Shown: positions 12,690 to 23,612 of the stretch, in pieces
Position numbering within the stretch: the first letter of the stretch is position 1
How the letters are laid out: each line of letters opens with the position of its first letter
Assembly: GCA_029237695.1 (NCBI GenBank)
Contig: JAQRGA010000164.1
Span: 40,085 to 104,084, forward strand
Direction of reading: 5' to 3'
Length of the DNA stretch: 64,000 nucleotides
Source: Conchocele bisecta
Lineage: Eukaryota > Mollusca > Bivalvia > Lucinida > Thyasiridae
The notes under the pieces: generated by a model
Told to the model about the DNA's origin: nothing
Databases searched by the model: none
Seen by the model: the letters and a program-made list of their open reading frames with translations, nothing else
Translations under genes and position numbers: made by a program

Positions 12690-13131
12690 CTATGTCGATG
12701 AGGATCGCCAACCTTTGCTTACAAACGGTCTAAATGTATGAACAAATCCAAATTTACGATACTTGCAAAATTTTCTAAGAATGTTGTTTGCCCGTGACAC
12801 CATAAAACGTGTAACCTTGAAGTCCACTGGTCTTGGAAGATTGGCCGAGTAAATTAAATGAACTGAAGACTTGACACTCCTGATGACACTGAATAATTCA
12901 TTTAAAGCTGCCGGGAAATCTTCAAATGACATACTATGTATGTCGTTTGTTCCCACATGTACAATCATCGCATCAGAAGCCTCAATTTTCAGTTGTAACT
13001 GTCTATTTCTCGATACTTCCGCTGTGAGTCCTCTTATGGTGCGGCCCGGAAATGCTTCCACTACCAGCCCTTCCACATCCCGGACATATTTGGCGATTGA
13101 ATCAGAGATGAGTGCGCCTGCTTTTTACCCA
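12690..13131 (-). CDS. SGNH/GDSL hydrolase-like protein of the Ngaro element
   Basis: In the minus-strand frame ending at 12690 the chain reads LISDSIAKYV (block I, SDS in place of GDS), AFPGRTIRGL (block II Gly), then IVHVGTNDIHS (block III, the GTND asparagine). This is the order expected of SGNH-fold esterases. The frame extends upstream past the first ATG-like codon at 13076 to about 13131 and overlaps the end of the recombinase ORF in another frame, so it may be expressed by frameshifting or reinitiation. The C-terminal Asp-x-x-His block is not clear before the stop. The end may be frameshifted or truncated. SGNH ORFs are known in Ngaro and some CR1-type retroelements, where their role is not settled. 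Confidence 0.78.
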
Positions 13132-14152
13132 TGGTACCTAAAACATAATTAATGCGAAATAAAATAAAATTTTCCATTTTGTGTGCTACCGACAATTTAT
13201 CAGACAAATCAAAAGATAAATAACGCTGATACGCTTCACTTTTCCAATCCCCATGAAAACGAATCAGATCAGCCGGAACTCCCGCCTGAAAGGCCAAAGT
13301 TGTACCTCCCCGCCTAAAACTGTGAGTGGAATAATCTGACCCATCTAACCCTATTGCCGCAATTAAAGACTTCAACTTTGCCTGAAACATGGCATAAGTA
13401 ATGGATTTACCCTTTGCATAAGTAAATAAAGGCTGATCTGGAGCAATCAAAATGACCTTTAACAGATTATCAAAGGCCGTCACCGGACAAAGCAATGAAT
13501 TAGACTTGACCAACGGAATACGTAGCACCCTTTCCCCAAATTGAATAGTTTTTGTCCATCTGAATGAAACTAACAAAATATCACCATCTTTGACCACATC
13601 TCCTCTTAACAAAAACTTCCCCGATTTATCAGTATTACTGTCCAAGACCAAATTCGATTTCCTAGCTAACAAATAGAAGGCAAACAAGAATAAGCACCAA
13701 AAACAAATGTCTAATTTCTTCGTAAAATCTAATTTAGCATGAAATTGTTTCAAAATTCCAGGCGTAATGGGTAAAGCCTGTCTCACAGCATGCGGGTTTA
13801 AACGACTAATTCCCTTCAATGTCAAATTGATCAAATATGAATTCAACTCTATTTCAAGTCCTAACAACATGTGCATAGTACGCACTCCACTGATGTAATT
13901 CCTAATTGAATCCACTGACTTGAATGATCTACTAAAAAATTGAGCATATAGCGAAATGACATCAGTAGAAGCGGGCAATGATTTTAAACCAGAAAAACAA
14001 CAAAATAACAAATAACTTTCCCACTGAATTTTTAAATTACGATTAGTACCGTCTGCAAATGCCGATATTTTCGAGGTGCTCAAGTCCTTCCTAAGTCTGT
14101 CTAACTGTTCACCTGAAATCACACAAACATTACCAATTGTGAGTAAACTCAA
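13061..14152 (-). CDS. Tyrosine recombinase (DIRS/Ngaro type), uninterrupted
   Basis: The 363-aa protein carries the phage-integrase-type catalytic residues: Arg164 in LLARKSNL, His277 and Arg280 in HSFRRGG, a His/Trp in HGDWKS (300-303), and a nucleophile Tyr at 308 or 311 in EAYQRYL. The N-terminal 130 residues form the expected core-binding helical region (QWESYLLFCCF, NYISGVRTMH). The enzyme would insert the circular DNA copy of the retrotransposon by strand exchange. It lies just after the RNase H region and overlaps the SGNH frame. In contrast to gag and RT it has no stop or frameshift, so it may still be functional. The upstream limit of the reading frame is set by the first start codon; the true start is uncertain. 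Confidence 0.9.
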   Translation of the reverse strand: MSLLTIGNVCVISGEQLDRLRKDLSTSKISAFADGTNRNLKIQWESYLLFCCFSGLKSLPASTDVISLYAQFFSRSFKSVDSIRNYISGVRTMHMLLGLEIELNSYLINLTLKGISRLNPHAVRQALPITPGILKQFHAKLDFTKKLDICFWCLFLFAFYLLARKSNLVLDSNTDKSGKFLLRGDVVKDGDILLVSFRWTKTIQFGERVLRIPLVKSNSLLCPVTAFDNLLKVILIAPDQPLFTYAKGKSITYAMFQAKLKSLIAAIGLDGSDYSTHSFRRGGTTLAFQAGVPADLIRFHGDWKSEAYQRYLSFDLSDKLSVAHKMENFILFRINYVLGTMGKKQAHSSLIQSPNMSGMWKGW

Positions 14153-16091
14153 ATATCATGTCAGTCAACTCGCATAACTCGCCTGTCACACCGTATTCGG
14201 CATAAAATTGATCTGCATTACATGTATCTAAATGCCACCTGCTCAAAAAGTCGGCCAGCCTGTTATCAGTTCCTTTGATATGTCTGGCTTTGATCTCGAA
14301 GAACGTCGTAACTGGCTGCTAACAATGCTATTTCACGTAAACATGTTTGTAAAAACTCATTCTTAGTTGAGCCCTTATTAATTATAGTACAAGATGACTG
14401 ATTGTCACACAGTACAATCATTTTATGTCCCTTCAACTGTGCACCCACAATTTGAGTGCCACAACTATGGTCAGTAACTCCAAAGCATTAATATGCAACC
14501 GCCGCCTGGTGACATTCTCTGGAAATACTGAATGAAAATATTTATTTCCAAATATACCCCCACTCCTGTCAAGCATGCGTCGGTTGAAATAATACCATCG
14601 GGCTCTGACCATTCGCCCACCGACATCATTGAGATGCCGTTGAACTGCGGCAAAAAGGTGTGCCACCACAACAAATCCATTTTCATGTACTCTGGCAAAG
14701 TATGGCAGGCCTGCTCAGACTTATAAATTGCTCGCAAAAATTTCAATAAACGCCGCACAAAAATTCTCCCGGGTCTTACACAAGAACTAATAAAATTCAA
14801 TTTCCCTAACAATGATTGTAACTCCTTTTTTGATGCTTCCCCTTATGCAACCATGCTTCCACCAATTTTGAAATTTCTACAAGCCTATCAGGCGTAATTT
14901 CTAAAGTCATTGTTTCTGTGTCAAACATCACTCCTACAAACACCATGCGTGTTGCAGGAGGACAGGCCTTCTCCTTTGATTCACGAAAACCACACTTTTC
15001 CAGAGTACCTTCAAATGTTTTATATGAAAATTCTGACAACTCGGGTTTTTCAGCCGAAACTAGATCGTCCAAATAATTCAGTACACAAATACCTATCATC
15101 AACATCATAAACACTATTGCCGTTGTCACCCTTTGACATATTTGAGCGGCACTTCTCAACCCCATCGACAACACAGTATCAAACATTATATGTCCTTTGT
15201 ATTTATAACCTACCCTATGATACTCAGAGGGGTCTAATATTACTTGGCGGTAGGCGCGCCTTAAATCTTTTTTCCAGAGATGGCAACCGCGACCCTTTAT
15301 CTTAACGAGTTGCACCAAATCATCCACCTTCGGATATATTAAAGAGACCCTGTCGCCCAAATAAAAGTCCTTGTCTATTACATCATTCACTGCTTTATTC
15401 TTTGGAAAACTTAGATCCAAAATGATACGTCTTTCTCGGTATCTTTTTTCGGCACCGAATTCAAAGGTGATAAAATCATTGGTGTATTGAAAGGATTTTG
15501 CCTAAACGGACCCAAAACTGTTTTATGCTCAATTTCTTTAACAAAATATTTATTAATTTGTTCCGGAAATTCCCTTGCACCTTTATGATTCCTACTAAAA
15601 CTTAATTTTGAGCTCTGACAGGGTTCTTCAATGCAACCTAACGGAAATCCAAACTCTAAATGATCACAAATTTTATCATCTTTATAATTCTTCAACATGT
15701 GCCTCAAAAATGGCAAATTCACATGATTATTGACTGGAATTCTACAGCTCTCAAAATTATATCGGCCCGAATTTATTATTTTATCATGCGCAGACACCAA
15801 CAACTGTGTTCTACTTATGTCCGTTTCGGTGATCATGTTACACAAATTACAATCTCTATGAACTGACCCCAAGTTATGTATCAGTTCATTGTTAACTTGA
15901 CCACATTGACCAACATTCGTAGAATATTTGATAGAATCCACTGCTTGTGAAACATTATTAACTTGAACATTTTTCGGAAATTTATCGGACTCCCCCACTT
16001 GTGATAAATTAATATTTTCATTCGCTTTTTTATCAATGTCCACAAATTCTGGCAAAAACAATTTTGTCAACTGCTCATTCCTTTCTATCAA
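14153..16091 (-). pseudogene. Ngaro reverse transcriptase-RNase H, split by frameshifts
   Basis: Domains run from high to low coordinate in three frames. 16091-15411 gives the RT entry region (FGFPLGC, then NHKGAREFPEQI and SPLNSVPKK). 15420-14806 gives the palm with LWKKDLRRAY and the catalytic NYLDDLV, then DRLVEISKLV. 14812-14471 gives GKLNFISSCVRPGR (thumb) and IISTDACLTGVGVY, the first RNase H aspartate. The glutamate segment INALELLTIVVALKLW appears in a shifted frame (14669-14433). The stretch 14448-14266 carries IVLCDNQSSCTIINKGSTKN, the later RNase H aspartate, and the region to about 14170 ends in a DNRLADFLSRWHLD-like tail. At least three frame changes break the ORF. Some could be sequencing indels because all motifs are intact. 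Confidence 0.85.
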
Positions 16092-16115
16092 ATTCGCCAG
16101 ATGATCACCGTGATG

Positions 16116-17634
16116 TCATGCCGTGACATGCGGACATTCCTTTGAACATTCAGGATGTTTCAGTTTCTTTCGATCTTTTTGCCAGCACTCTGCACAAATG
16201 TGCTGACAATTACGATATCTGCCACGCACGACATCCCAGTGATCACCTGACTTGGCGCATTTGTTTCTATTGAACCAAGAACAGAACCAGACGAGCTCAG
16301 ACTCGCTTGATTCCTTCCTCAGTTCACTAGCTGTATTCTGCCACACTGGTTTCCTCCTTAATGATGAATCATTCCTCAAAATATGTTTCGATAGAATCGC
16401 ATGCTCAATTTGTTGGGATCATCATCCCAACTTTTCAAACCGAGCTCAATTTGTCGCAACCACGACGCATAAAAATCTTTATACCTTCAAATGTATAAGT
16501 ACTGGCATAATACATCATCTTTTTCAGTAGTGCGATTCTCCCCTTTCGTTCGCTTTTACTGATTTGCTCCCCCGAGACAATTTCCAATTCCCCGGCCACC
16601 AGCAATCGCAAGTCCAAATTCTCAAACTTTACTGATCGATTGACATATTCTAGCTGAAGATGCGAATGTGGCCATTTTTGAGGATATTTAACTCTATCTG
16701 AAGCCCGTGACTTAATCCCAGATTTTTTTTGATTTCCTTCGCTTTTTTGACTTCTTTGATTTTTTCGATTTTTTGGAACTGCATGCCCCCGAAGAGGTCG
16801 AATCGTCACTACTGTCGGTATCCGATGAGTCCGAAGACGTATCGGATGAATCCCCAGACGAATCCCCAGACGAATCTAAACCCATATAAGACAAATGTTT
16901 TTTCACAGATTTGCGCAACTTAGTGTCATCCCTTAAATCCTGCAATGTTATCTCAGACACATGTTTACTCAGCTCCTTCGATGATGAAGACAATTCTGTT
17001 TTCTCGCATTTAACGTGTTTAACACTATCGGTCCCACACAATTGTTTTGAAAGTGACGAAAGTTTGTCAACTGCAATGTCAGATTTACCTTCTTTCTTCA
17101 ACTTGCCAAGCTCCTTAGTTGATCTCTCTAACTTCGCCTTCAGTCGCTCCTTCTCCTGGTTCTTCCTTACTTCCTTTTTCGCTCTCTCCACCGCCGCAAT
17201 TTGAGACTTTAACTGAAAAAGTTCCTCATCGTCATCCGAATCCGGCGTTTCCTCGATGCGAGCCTCGCTTTCATTCTTACTCTGTTCCGGATATGTTCTG
17301 GCTCCGACTGGTTCCCCATCATCATTCCACCGTATCGACTTCGCGCCTCCTTCATTTCGTCCCCATAACATTCCGCTCCACTTTCATTCGTCCTCGCTCC
17401 ATTCTCACTGCCACTTATCGCATCTGATTCCGTACGTCCTTCCTCTCCATACTTCTTATAGTCAGAAACTTTCTGAGATGCCGCCCGCCTCGGCCTATCT
17501 TCCATCCTTGCTTCCTTCCCAACGATTTCGCCCCAATCCAACACGTCCCTCTGTCCGTCCGAATTCCTCGTAGGACTCGTCCACAATAGAACGTTAATAA
17601 CTGCGATAACAAAACACCACCACAGGCTGGGCAT
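16116..17634 (-). pseudogene. Ngaro gag-like region, split by frameshifts
   Basis: Minus-strand segments in successive frames: 17634-17209 (polar N-terminus), 17371-16712 (coiled-coil-like ELFQLKSQIAAVERAKKE, then a Ser/Asp-rich stretch and a KKSKKSKKSKK basic tail), 16809-16435 (KYPQKWPHSHLQLEYVNRSV and VAGELEIVSGEQ, typical of the DIRS/Ngaro gag core) and 16379-16116. The last contains a Cys/His cluster, CSWFNRNKCAKSGDHW then CQHICAEC and HPECSKECPH, resembling the gag C-terminal zinc-binding motif. The fragment starting at 16379 does not begin with ATG. Gag would package the element RNA. At least two frame changes interrupt it. Confidence 0.78.
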
Positions 17635-17670
17635 GTGTATGCAGTCAGAATTTAAACACTAAAACAAATA

Positions 17671-18039
17671 TGAACAAAATTTTCGATGTGCTTGACAAAA
17701 ACAGCTGAACCACCTGTGAAGACGGAAACACATAATCCCGGCAATAAAATAACCAACGTGACGACAACCAATCAAAAGGCAGTAACCAACGGAAACGGAA
17801 TAACAAATAACAAAACTCAAAAGACTGAATTATCACCTACCTATAATTGCATAAATACACAGCGGAACAACTAAATAACTCCCTATCTTTTTTGGGATAA
17901 AAACTACTTTTCGCAAAAAAGAAAAATGAGAATTATACGTAACCAAACAACCGGAAGTAAAATGGCGACCAACAAAGATTTTGACAAAGTGCATCTTTCG
18001 GTTCTCGTTAAATTAACATTTTTTACAAGTAAAAAATTC
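17671..18039 (-). repeat. Ngaro split direct repeat A1 (5' terminus) with ETS/YY1-like motifs
   Basis: The 369-bp copy is the 5' end of the minus-strand element. Close to its outer end the plus strand has ccggaagt (17951-17958, ETS-like) immediately followed by aaaatggcg (17959-17967, YY1-like). The same pair lies at 11821-11837 in A2. Promoter function is an inference from position and motif. Confidence 0.85.
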
Positions 18040-18290
18040 CCGATTATACAAATACACAAAATATACACCTAAAGATACTTTAAAATGTTATTAAAATATA
18101 TGCCATTAAATGTCCATATACAACAAATATCTGCCATTAAATGCCCAAATACAACTAAACCATACTTTGAAATATCAACAATTATTTGCAAATATTTGCC
18201 ATTAAATGCCCATATACAACTAAACCTACTTTAAAATAGCAACAATTATCTGTCAATAATGTCTGATCAATGGTATGGCACGTGCCGGTC
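18040..18290. repeat. Short direct repeats ('tgccattaaatgcccatatacaac') inside the TIR element
   Basis: Three diverged copies of about 60 bp, each containing 'tgccattaaatg' and 'atacaac', lie between the Ngaro copy and the right TIR. There is no ORF. Confidence 0.6.
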
Positions 18291-18393
18291 ATTATCGAAT
18301 TTTACTCTTAATTGCCTAATTGACGAACCGAACGCCGAGTTGACGAAACCTCTCAGTTGACGAAACCTCCAGTTGACGGAACCTCTAACACCC

Positions 18394-18530
18394 ATGGGTA
18401 CCTACGTGAAGTGGTTGTCTACCATGATTCATCAGTTATGCTCTCTATATATAGACATATAGGGTGACTGTATGGGTTCCTACGTGAAGTGGTTGTCTAC
18501 CTGGATTCATTAGTTATGGCCACATAACCT
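18394..18530 (+). repeat. 84-bp satellite, resumption after the insertion
   Basis: About 1.7 monomers in the same orientation as the array ending at 10348 ('gggtacctacgtgaag' then 'tgggttcctacgtgaag'). They mark the original right edge of the array. Confidence 0.88.
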
Positions 18531-18684
18531 TCCAACCTTGTTAAAACAGGAGTACACTGGCAACTAGCACGTGGTCGGGTCTACAGAAATTTAGTTTTTG
18601 GGCCAGAACCACGGTTTATGGTGTGCACCGGTAACTGGAACGGTATACTGGACCTTTTCCATCGTGAAGTCTATTATCATTTAC

Positions 18685-18895
18685 CTGGTTTTACAAAACC
18701 CTTCGATTTTACTTTAATGAATCTGTGTAAATTCGCTATTTCATACTCCTGTATGAATTGTTCAGCATTTTCTAATGCATTTGGGCCGGAAAAGTGAACA
18801 TTGTTATTTCCCGCCATTGTTGTTGTTGTTGCTGCTGTTGTTCTGCTAGAAGCCGGGTACCAGGCGTTTAGTCGCTTGGCCCCGCCTCCGCTCAT
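18685..18895 (-). CDS. Possible host first coding exon, unknown protein
   Basis: The minus-strand frame opens MSGGGAKRLNAWYPASS, then a Thr/Ala-rich low-complexity run (GTT/GCT repeats on the plus strand at 18823-18843), then ENAEQFIQEYEIANLHRF and KVKSKGFVKPG. A good donor GTAAAT (18679-18684) ends it, and an in-frame TGA follows at once, as expected of a true exon. GC-box-like sequences (ccccgcctcc, ctccgccccc) lie just upstream of the ATG at about 18881-18915. The C-terminal part faintly recalls the N-terminal segment of ZSWIM/FAR1-type proteins, but I do not recognise it. No partner exon is found on the low-coordinate side, where satellite and transposon lie. Confidence 0.4.
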
Positions 18896-18916
18896 TACCT
18901 ATAGCTCCGCCCCCAC
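18880..18916 (-). promoter_or_regulatory. GC-box-like promoter candidate
   Basis: Two GC-rich boxes (ccccgcctccg and ctccgccccca) surround and precede the ATG of the possible exon at 18685-18895. They are rare in this AT-rich neighbourhood. The role is inferred only from position. Confidence 0.3.
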
Positions 18917-20480
18917 ACGAAAGAGATGTCCGATAGAAATTACCAAAATATAGTGACAAATTTTACGTGTATTACTTATTAGCGCAAAGGATTAATTCTA
19001 CAAAAATGGATATTAAAATACGTTTTGATTGAAATTTAATTTAAACTACAAACTATATATTTCGTTCAGAAATGCATGATTTATTTGACTATTACTCATG
19101 GTTATGATAATAGTAGGGTTCCTTGCCCGTTGTTGTACTTTATTTGTAGGGACCCGCCACTGTCTTATCTCTCAACGTCGAATAATTATGGTGGAATAAC
19201 GACCGTAGAGCAGTATAGGCTATAACTATATAGACACACGTCATTGGCGCTATTGACTTAAATGTGTTATATCTGTCAGGGTTAGTATGTAAACTCACTA
19301 CGGGAAGGTTTGTGTGTATCTGACTTACGGTTCATTTAGTGGGTATACCGATGGTACGGTAAACCAGTTTACTGGTTCGAGTTCAGTGTCACATTTCTTT
19401 CTCCCTGTTGTAATAGGCAGGTGCGCACAATTGCTTAAGATGTTGTTGCACATTTTTTACCCTAGTCATTATTTACACAATATTTTCTGAAATACAACAA
19501 TCTAATGCATAGTGAAATTGAATGAAAATTTATTCGTGTAAATACCTTTTCAAAAGAGTTAATTGAATGGAATGTTATTAGTAGGGGTGGAAAGGAAAAA
19601 TAAAAACAAAATTTTATATTATTGTGAGTTATTGAGAGGTGGGGGGGCTGTGTTGAGGGCCCACCCCAAGGGCACGATGTTGATAGGGGTCCGCGGGCAT
19701 GCTCCGAACGCCATTTTTCCTGCATTCGCAATAAAACGTTCAGGGTGACGTGAATATGGGGGGAGTTTTTATAATTATTGAATTTTAGCATTAATGGGCT
19801 GATTCACTGCAACTGTTACATACTTATTGAGAGGGGCCAGAACTCTCCAACACAAGTTGACAGTTCAGATTTTCGTGCGTTTTATTTTTTATACGAGCGT
19901 TTTTTAAAAAACGGTACGTATCATAGTTCGTGTACACAACTCCTCCGAAACCGTTCAGTCGATCGATCTGAAACTATACACACGTCTTCTACACATATTG
20001 AAGATGTGCACCTTGGCCAGATACAGGTCACTGGAAAATATTGGCATACGATAATTCGGTCCGATCTGGAACAGTATCGTCATTATTTTGAACGTAAATG
20101 ACTTCTAAAATTGTTGTAATTTATTAATTGTAGCGCACGTTGAAAAGGTAAGTTAATACTAAAGTGTGTATCTGCAAAGAATAAAAACAAGTATATAGAT
20201 TTAAAAAGTTCATTCACCACAGGAAAAATGTGGAAAATCAGCATCCAAAATGTGATTTATCCTTCGTTTGTGTACATGGTGGGGGTTAAATATGTGCAAA
20301 ATACTTATTACCTTTTGTCATCACCCTTATAAGGTCAACAAAGCGACCTTTTATCGCATTAAAACTGTTGACAGCTTTCACAGCTGTGTATTGTGGCTGC
20401 TGCAGTAAAGATGGAATTACCTAGTTTCGAGATAGGGTAAATTCGATTGGTTTGTATGCTACTCAAGTTAGTTATTTTTA
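18917..20480. other. No gene recognised
   Basis: AT-rich sequence. It includes a 'ggtgggggggctgtgttgag' tract near 19637 and a 107-aa forward frame (19778-20101) with no family resemblance, start context or splice evidence. I see nothing I can support as a gene. Confidence 0.5.
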
Positions 20481-20483
20481 GCT

Positions 20484-20945
20484 CGACTATTCGAAGAATA
20501 AGTAGAGCTTATGTTGTCACCCTGGCGTCGGCGTCACCGTCACGCCTTGGTTAAGGTTTTTAGTCAACCTTGTATATGGAATACTACTGGCCCATACCAC
20601 CCACCATACTTGGACAACGTCATCTCCTAGTGATGTACATCAATAACCCCTGATCTATATTTGACCTTGACCTACATTTCCTCTTGAATTACTTAGTTAA
20701 TTCCCCTTGGTTAAGGTTTTTAGTCAACCTTGGTTAAGGTTTTTAGTCAGGCTTGTATATGGAATACTACTGGCCCTACACCCACCATACTTGGACAACT
20801 TCATCTCCTAGTGATGTACATCAATAACCCCCGATCTATATTTGACCTTCACCTACATTTCCTCTTGAATTACTTACTTAATTCCCCTTGGTTAAGGTTT
20901 TTAGTCAAGCTTGGTTAAGGTTTTTATGCAGGCCGCAGCCACCTT
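20484..20945 (+). repeat. Dispersed repeat with internal ~178-bp tandem duplication
   Basis: Starts 'gctcgactattcgaagaata' and contains 'ccctggcgtcggcgtcaccg', a motif I recall as widespread in bivalves. A unit starting 'ccttggttaaggtttttagt' and running through 'tatatggaatactactggcc' to 'cctcttgaattactta' occurs twice (about 20550-20715 and 20730-20890). Confidence 0.65.
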
Positions 20946-22505
20946 CTTTGTCAAGCTATGTGTACATCGACAACCCTCGTAGTCGAGCTATGTTGTTCTC
21001 CTACAGCTCTTGTTTTAAAAACAAATCAACTGGGATGTGTAATATTTCAGCACATAAAGTTTATGGCATAATGGTGTTTTAAAGTCACATTGTCTGAATA
21101 ATATATGCAAAAAAAACCACTGATTATGTAAGAAACAATGTGACAAACGCTTGTAGTCGGCACTAACTAAAATGAGGAACATATGTATCAGCCGTATTTA
21201 CACACCAGCATGACCAGGGCAGACACGAATGTAATGAGCAAAGGAATGGATGAACATAATTACAGAAACATTTTTTAAGAATACACTGTTGTATTTAAAT
21301 ACACCCATTAACATGTTTAAGGCGATTGGATATGTTGAAAAAAAACATATGCAGTACCAGTATGCATGATTTCGACGGCATCGGGTCTGGTACCCGGGAA
21401 CAATACTTGAGTAGCCAAATCGTTCCGAAACCCATTAGATCGGGTAATGTAACGAGTTAGTGACGTCCATAACTTTAGCGTCTGGAAAAAATGTAAATAA
21501 TCGGAAATTTGTAATTCCTATGGTAAGTTTTTATCTGAATTGAATAGTTTTCCTACTTTATTGATTGTTTTGTTTCAAATTTGCTGTTCCACTGAATGAA
21601 AGAAAGCACATGTGTTAGGTGTTCCGAAACTAATTGATCGAGGCTATTGTAGAAGGTGTCACATACCTGAAATGTACAAGGGAGGTTTCAAATAAAATAA
21701 CGCTCTATAAAGAACTGTGTTTATAATAGGAACACAGAGCTGCCAATGACTCAGATCAAGGACTTACTTACTCGGTGCTCCTAGGACTAGTGTAGGTTAC
21801 TTTCATAATAATGGTGAAATGTTATATTTGTAACCTAACTTATGCATCATTTCAAACGTTAATTAAATTAATGGAAAGTTTGTTGATGAAAATGTGTGTA
21901 AAATAGATTATGACTCATAAACATTTACAAAAGTATTGCAAACAAAAATAAAATAAAGCAATCAAATGATCCCGAATATAAAGTTAATTACTACTGGGAG
22001 CCCTGTGAACATGTCCATCGCATACATGAATGATTGAAGTAGATTTCACAAAACACAGCAATTCATGAAATTTTAGTTATTATTTTATTCCATTTACAAT
22101 ATGTATATTACAAAACAACACAAATAGTTATAAATCCAACATTAAGTTATGACATCTCCGGAAATTTCATCTTCACATTCTACAGCGGCGAGCGGTGCGC
22201 CACTTCAATTTAGTATTAATATATAGCAGGAAAATATGGTAGGTCCAATCATACTGCCTTTGGGTATGCCGCCAGTTATCTGTTTCAACTGTACTATTGC
22301 TGTATTTACTTTAACAATCATTTAACACATCGTCAATGCATTACTGTTATTCTATCCAGATAAAATGTGCACAACTGTCGAAATGACCACCTATTATGTG
22401 GAAATGAATCGGTGAGTGAGAATGCAATGGATGCTATTATGCAGCCGCCACATTGCACTAAATCCATATTTGCCAGTAAAATAAGCCAAGAGGAATACGG
22501 CATAT
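20946..22505. other. No gene recognised
   Basis: AT-rich, with scattered short frames and no domain, tandem repeat or RNA gene visible. Confidence 0.5.
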
Positions 22506-23612
22506 TTATTAGCCGATCTATTTATAGATCGGCTAATATATTGGTCATCCATCGAATTCTGAACAAGTTTGTAGCAACCCTTTTCTCCGCTATTCGGTAA
22601 TCTACGAACGCGAATTTTGCTGTATCACTTCCAAATTGCATCAATCGATAAAGTTTGCATTTTTGGCAATTATCTCCGTTTAAAACTTTAAATATAGCCA
22701 AATAACACAATTTTGAATACGTAATGAGCTGAACGCCAGAAGAGATTTAACCTGAAGTTGTTGTTGTTGTTGAAGTCCATAGTTGGCTCTAATGGCCATA
22801 TACGCCAACATACGCCGATTATTGGGCTAATTTAAAGCTTTTATTTATTAAACAGAACAAGTTTCAGCCACGAATAATCGCATAAAATTTGTTTATTCGG
22901 CTAATTTATAATCGACCTCTGCTCAAAATCTCCTCCGACTAGCAACCCAGTTAATATTCACAAAATTTTCCACCAATCAAAACGAAGAATTGTCCTTCAT
23001 AGAGAACTTTGATTTGTTTACGTATCATGCAGGGATGGCAGGGATGCATCCAGCCCGCGCGATTGCGGCAATCCCCCTTACTTATTGTCAATGCCGCAAA
23101 TTATTGATTGTCTTGCGCAGACATCGCGCAAAAAAATCACGGATGGGCCCCTTTTTAATGACCAGTGCCCACATTAAAAAAACGTAATTGACTATTTAAA
23201 CGCGCTGGTATTTAAATCATTGGAAGGCGTGCAGTTCAATCGAGTTTGTGCGGTGACAACGTTATCAAGGCCAATCTGGGCATGTGCCTGAATACGCAGG
23301 AGCTTGCGTCTATCTATTTTTAGATGGCACTGTAACCGCTAGCTCCGGTCGCAACATAATGGTGACAACAAAACATTGCTGCTATGGCGATTCACGAACC
23401 CTGAAACCCGGTGAAGACAAATACTTTATTGGATGGATTTGGGAACGGTTCCAAAACCTGCACAAAATCGAGAAAAATGTCAACGCTGGGTACAGAACTG
23501 TGGTCGAAAATAGTTTACCATTGACAATGTTACCAGAGACACCTACATATGTTCGATGCACTTTACCCTGATTTGATCGGCTAATAACATCATGCTCTGC
23601 ATGACTTTTCAT
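22506..23612 (-). mobile_element. 1.1-kb non-autonomous element, copy 1 (Helentron-like ends)
   Basis: It is related over its full length, in opposite orientation, to 32407-33577. One end is a perfect hairpin, attagccgatcta/tagatcggctaat (from 22508). The other has gatcggctaat at 23575-23585, giving an 11-bp inverted pair, followed by a second hairpin tcatgc-tct-gcatga (23590-23604). Copy 1 lacks about 150 bp present in copies 2 and 3. There is no long ORF; the short frames are shadows. Terminal hairpins, short TIRs and a constant outer edge suggest a Helentron/HINE-type element, but this assignment is an inference. Confidence 0.68.

Larger units (their letters stand above)
10877..18039 (-). 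mobile_element. Ngaro-like tyrosine-recombinase retrotransposon
   Basis: Read on the minus strand the order is A1 (18039-17671), gag, RT-RNase H, tyrosine recombinase, SGNH domain, B1 (12174-11912), A2 (11909-11542), then a 400-bp spacer and B2 (11139-10877). The A1-ORFs-B1-A2-B2 split-direct-repeat layout and an SGNH hydrolase are known hallmarks of Ngaro-group DIRS-like retrotransposons. These integrate by a tyrosine recombinase instead of a DDE integrase and leave no target duplication. A1 and A2 differ at only a few positions, and so do B1 and B2, which suggests a fairly young copy. The gag and RT segments are split over several frames, whereas the recombinase is uninterrupted. Confidence 0.87.
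10350..18393. mobile_element. TIR-bounded DNA element inserted in the 84-bp satellite (host of the Ngaro insertion)
   Basis: Near the left edge 'ggttccatcaactgga' (about 10366) matches in inverse 'tccagttgacggaacc' (about 18367). The similarity continues for about 100 bp, including 'ggttcgtcaattaggc' on the left and its complement 'gcctaattgacgaacc' on the right. The right arm contains three 17-bp copies of a 'gttgacgaaacctc' unit. Satellite stops at about 10348 and resumes at 18394, so the element sits inside one array. Outside the Ngaro copy only about 520 bp and 350 bp remain (10350-10876, 18040-18393), with no ORF. This fits a small non-autonomous element. No clear target-site duplication is visible, and the superfamily is unknown. 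Confidence 0.72.

Noticed and set aside
16252..17573. Plus-strand frames of 90-105 aa over Ngaro gag
   Set aside because: Antisense shadows of the charged gag region.
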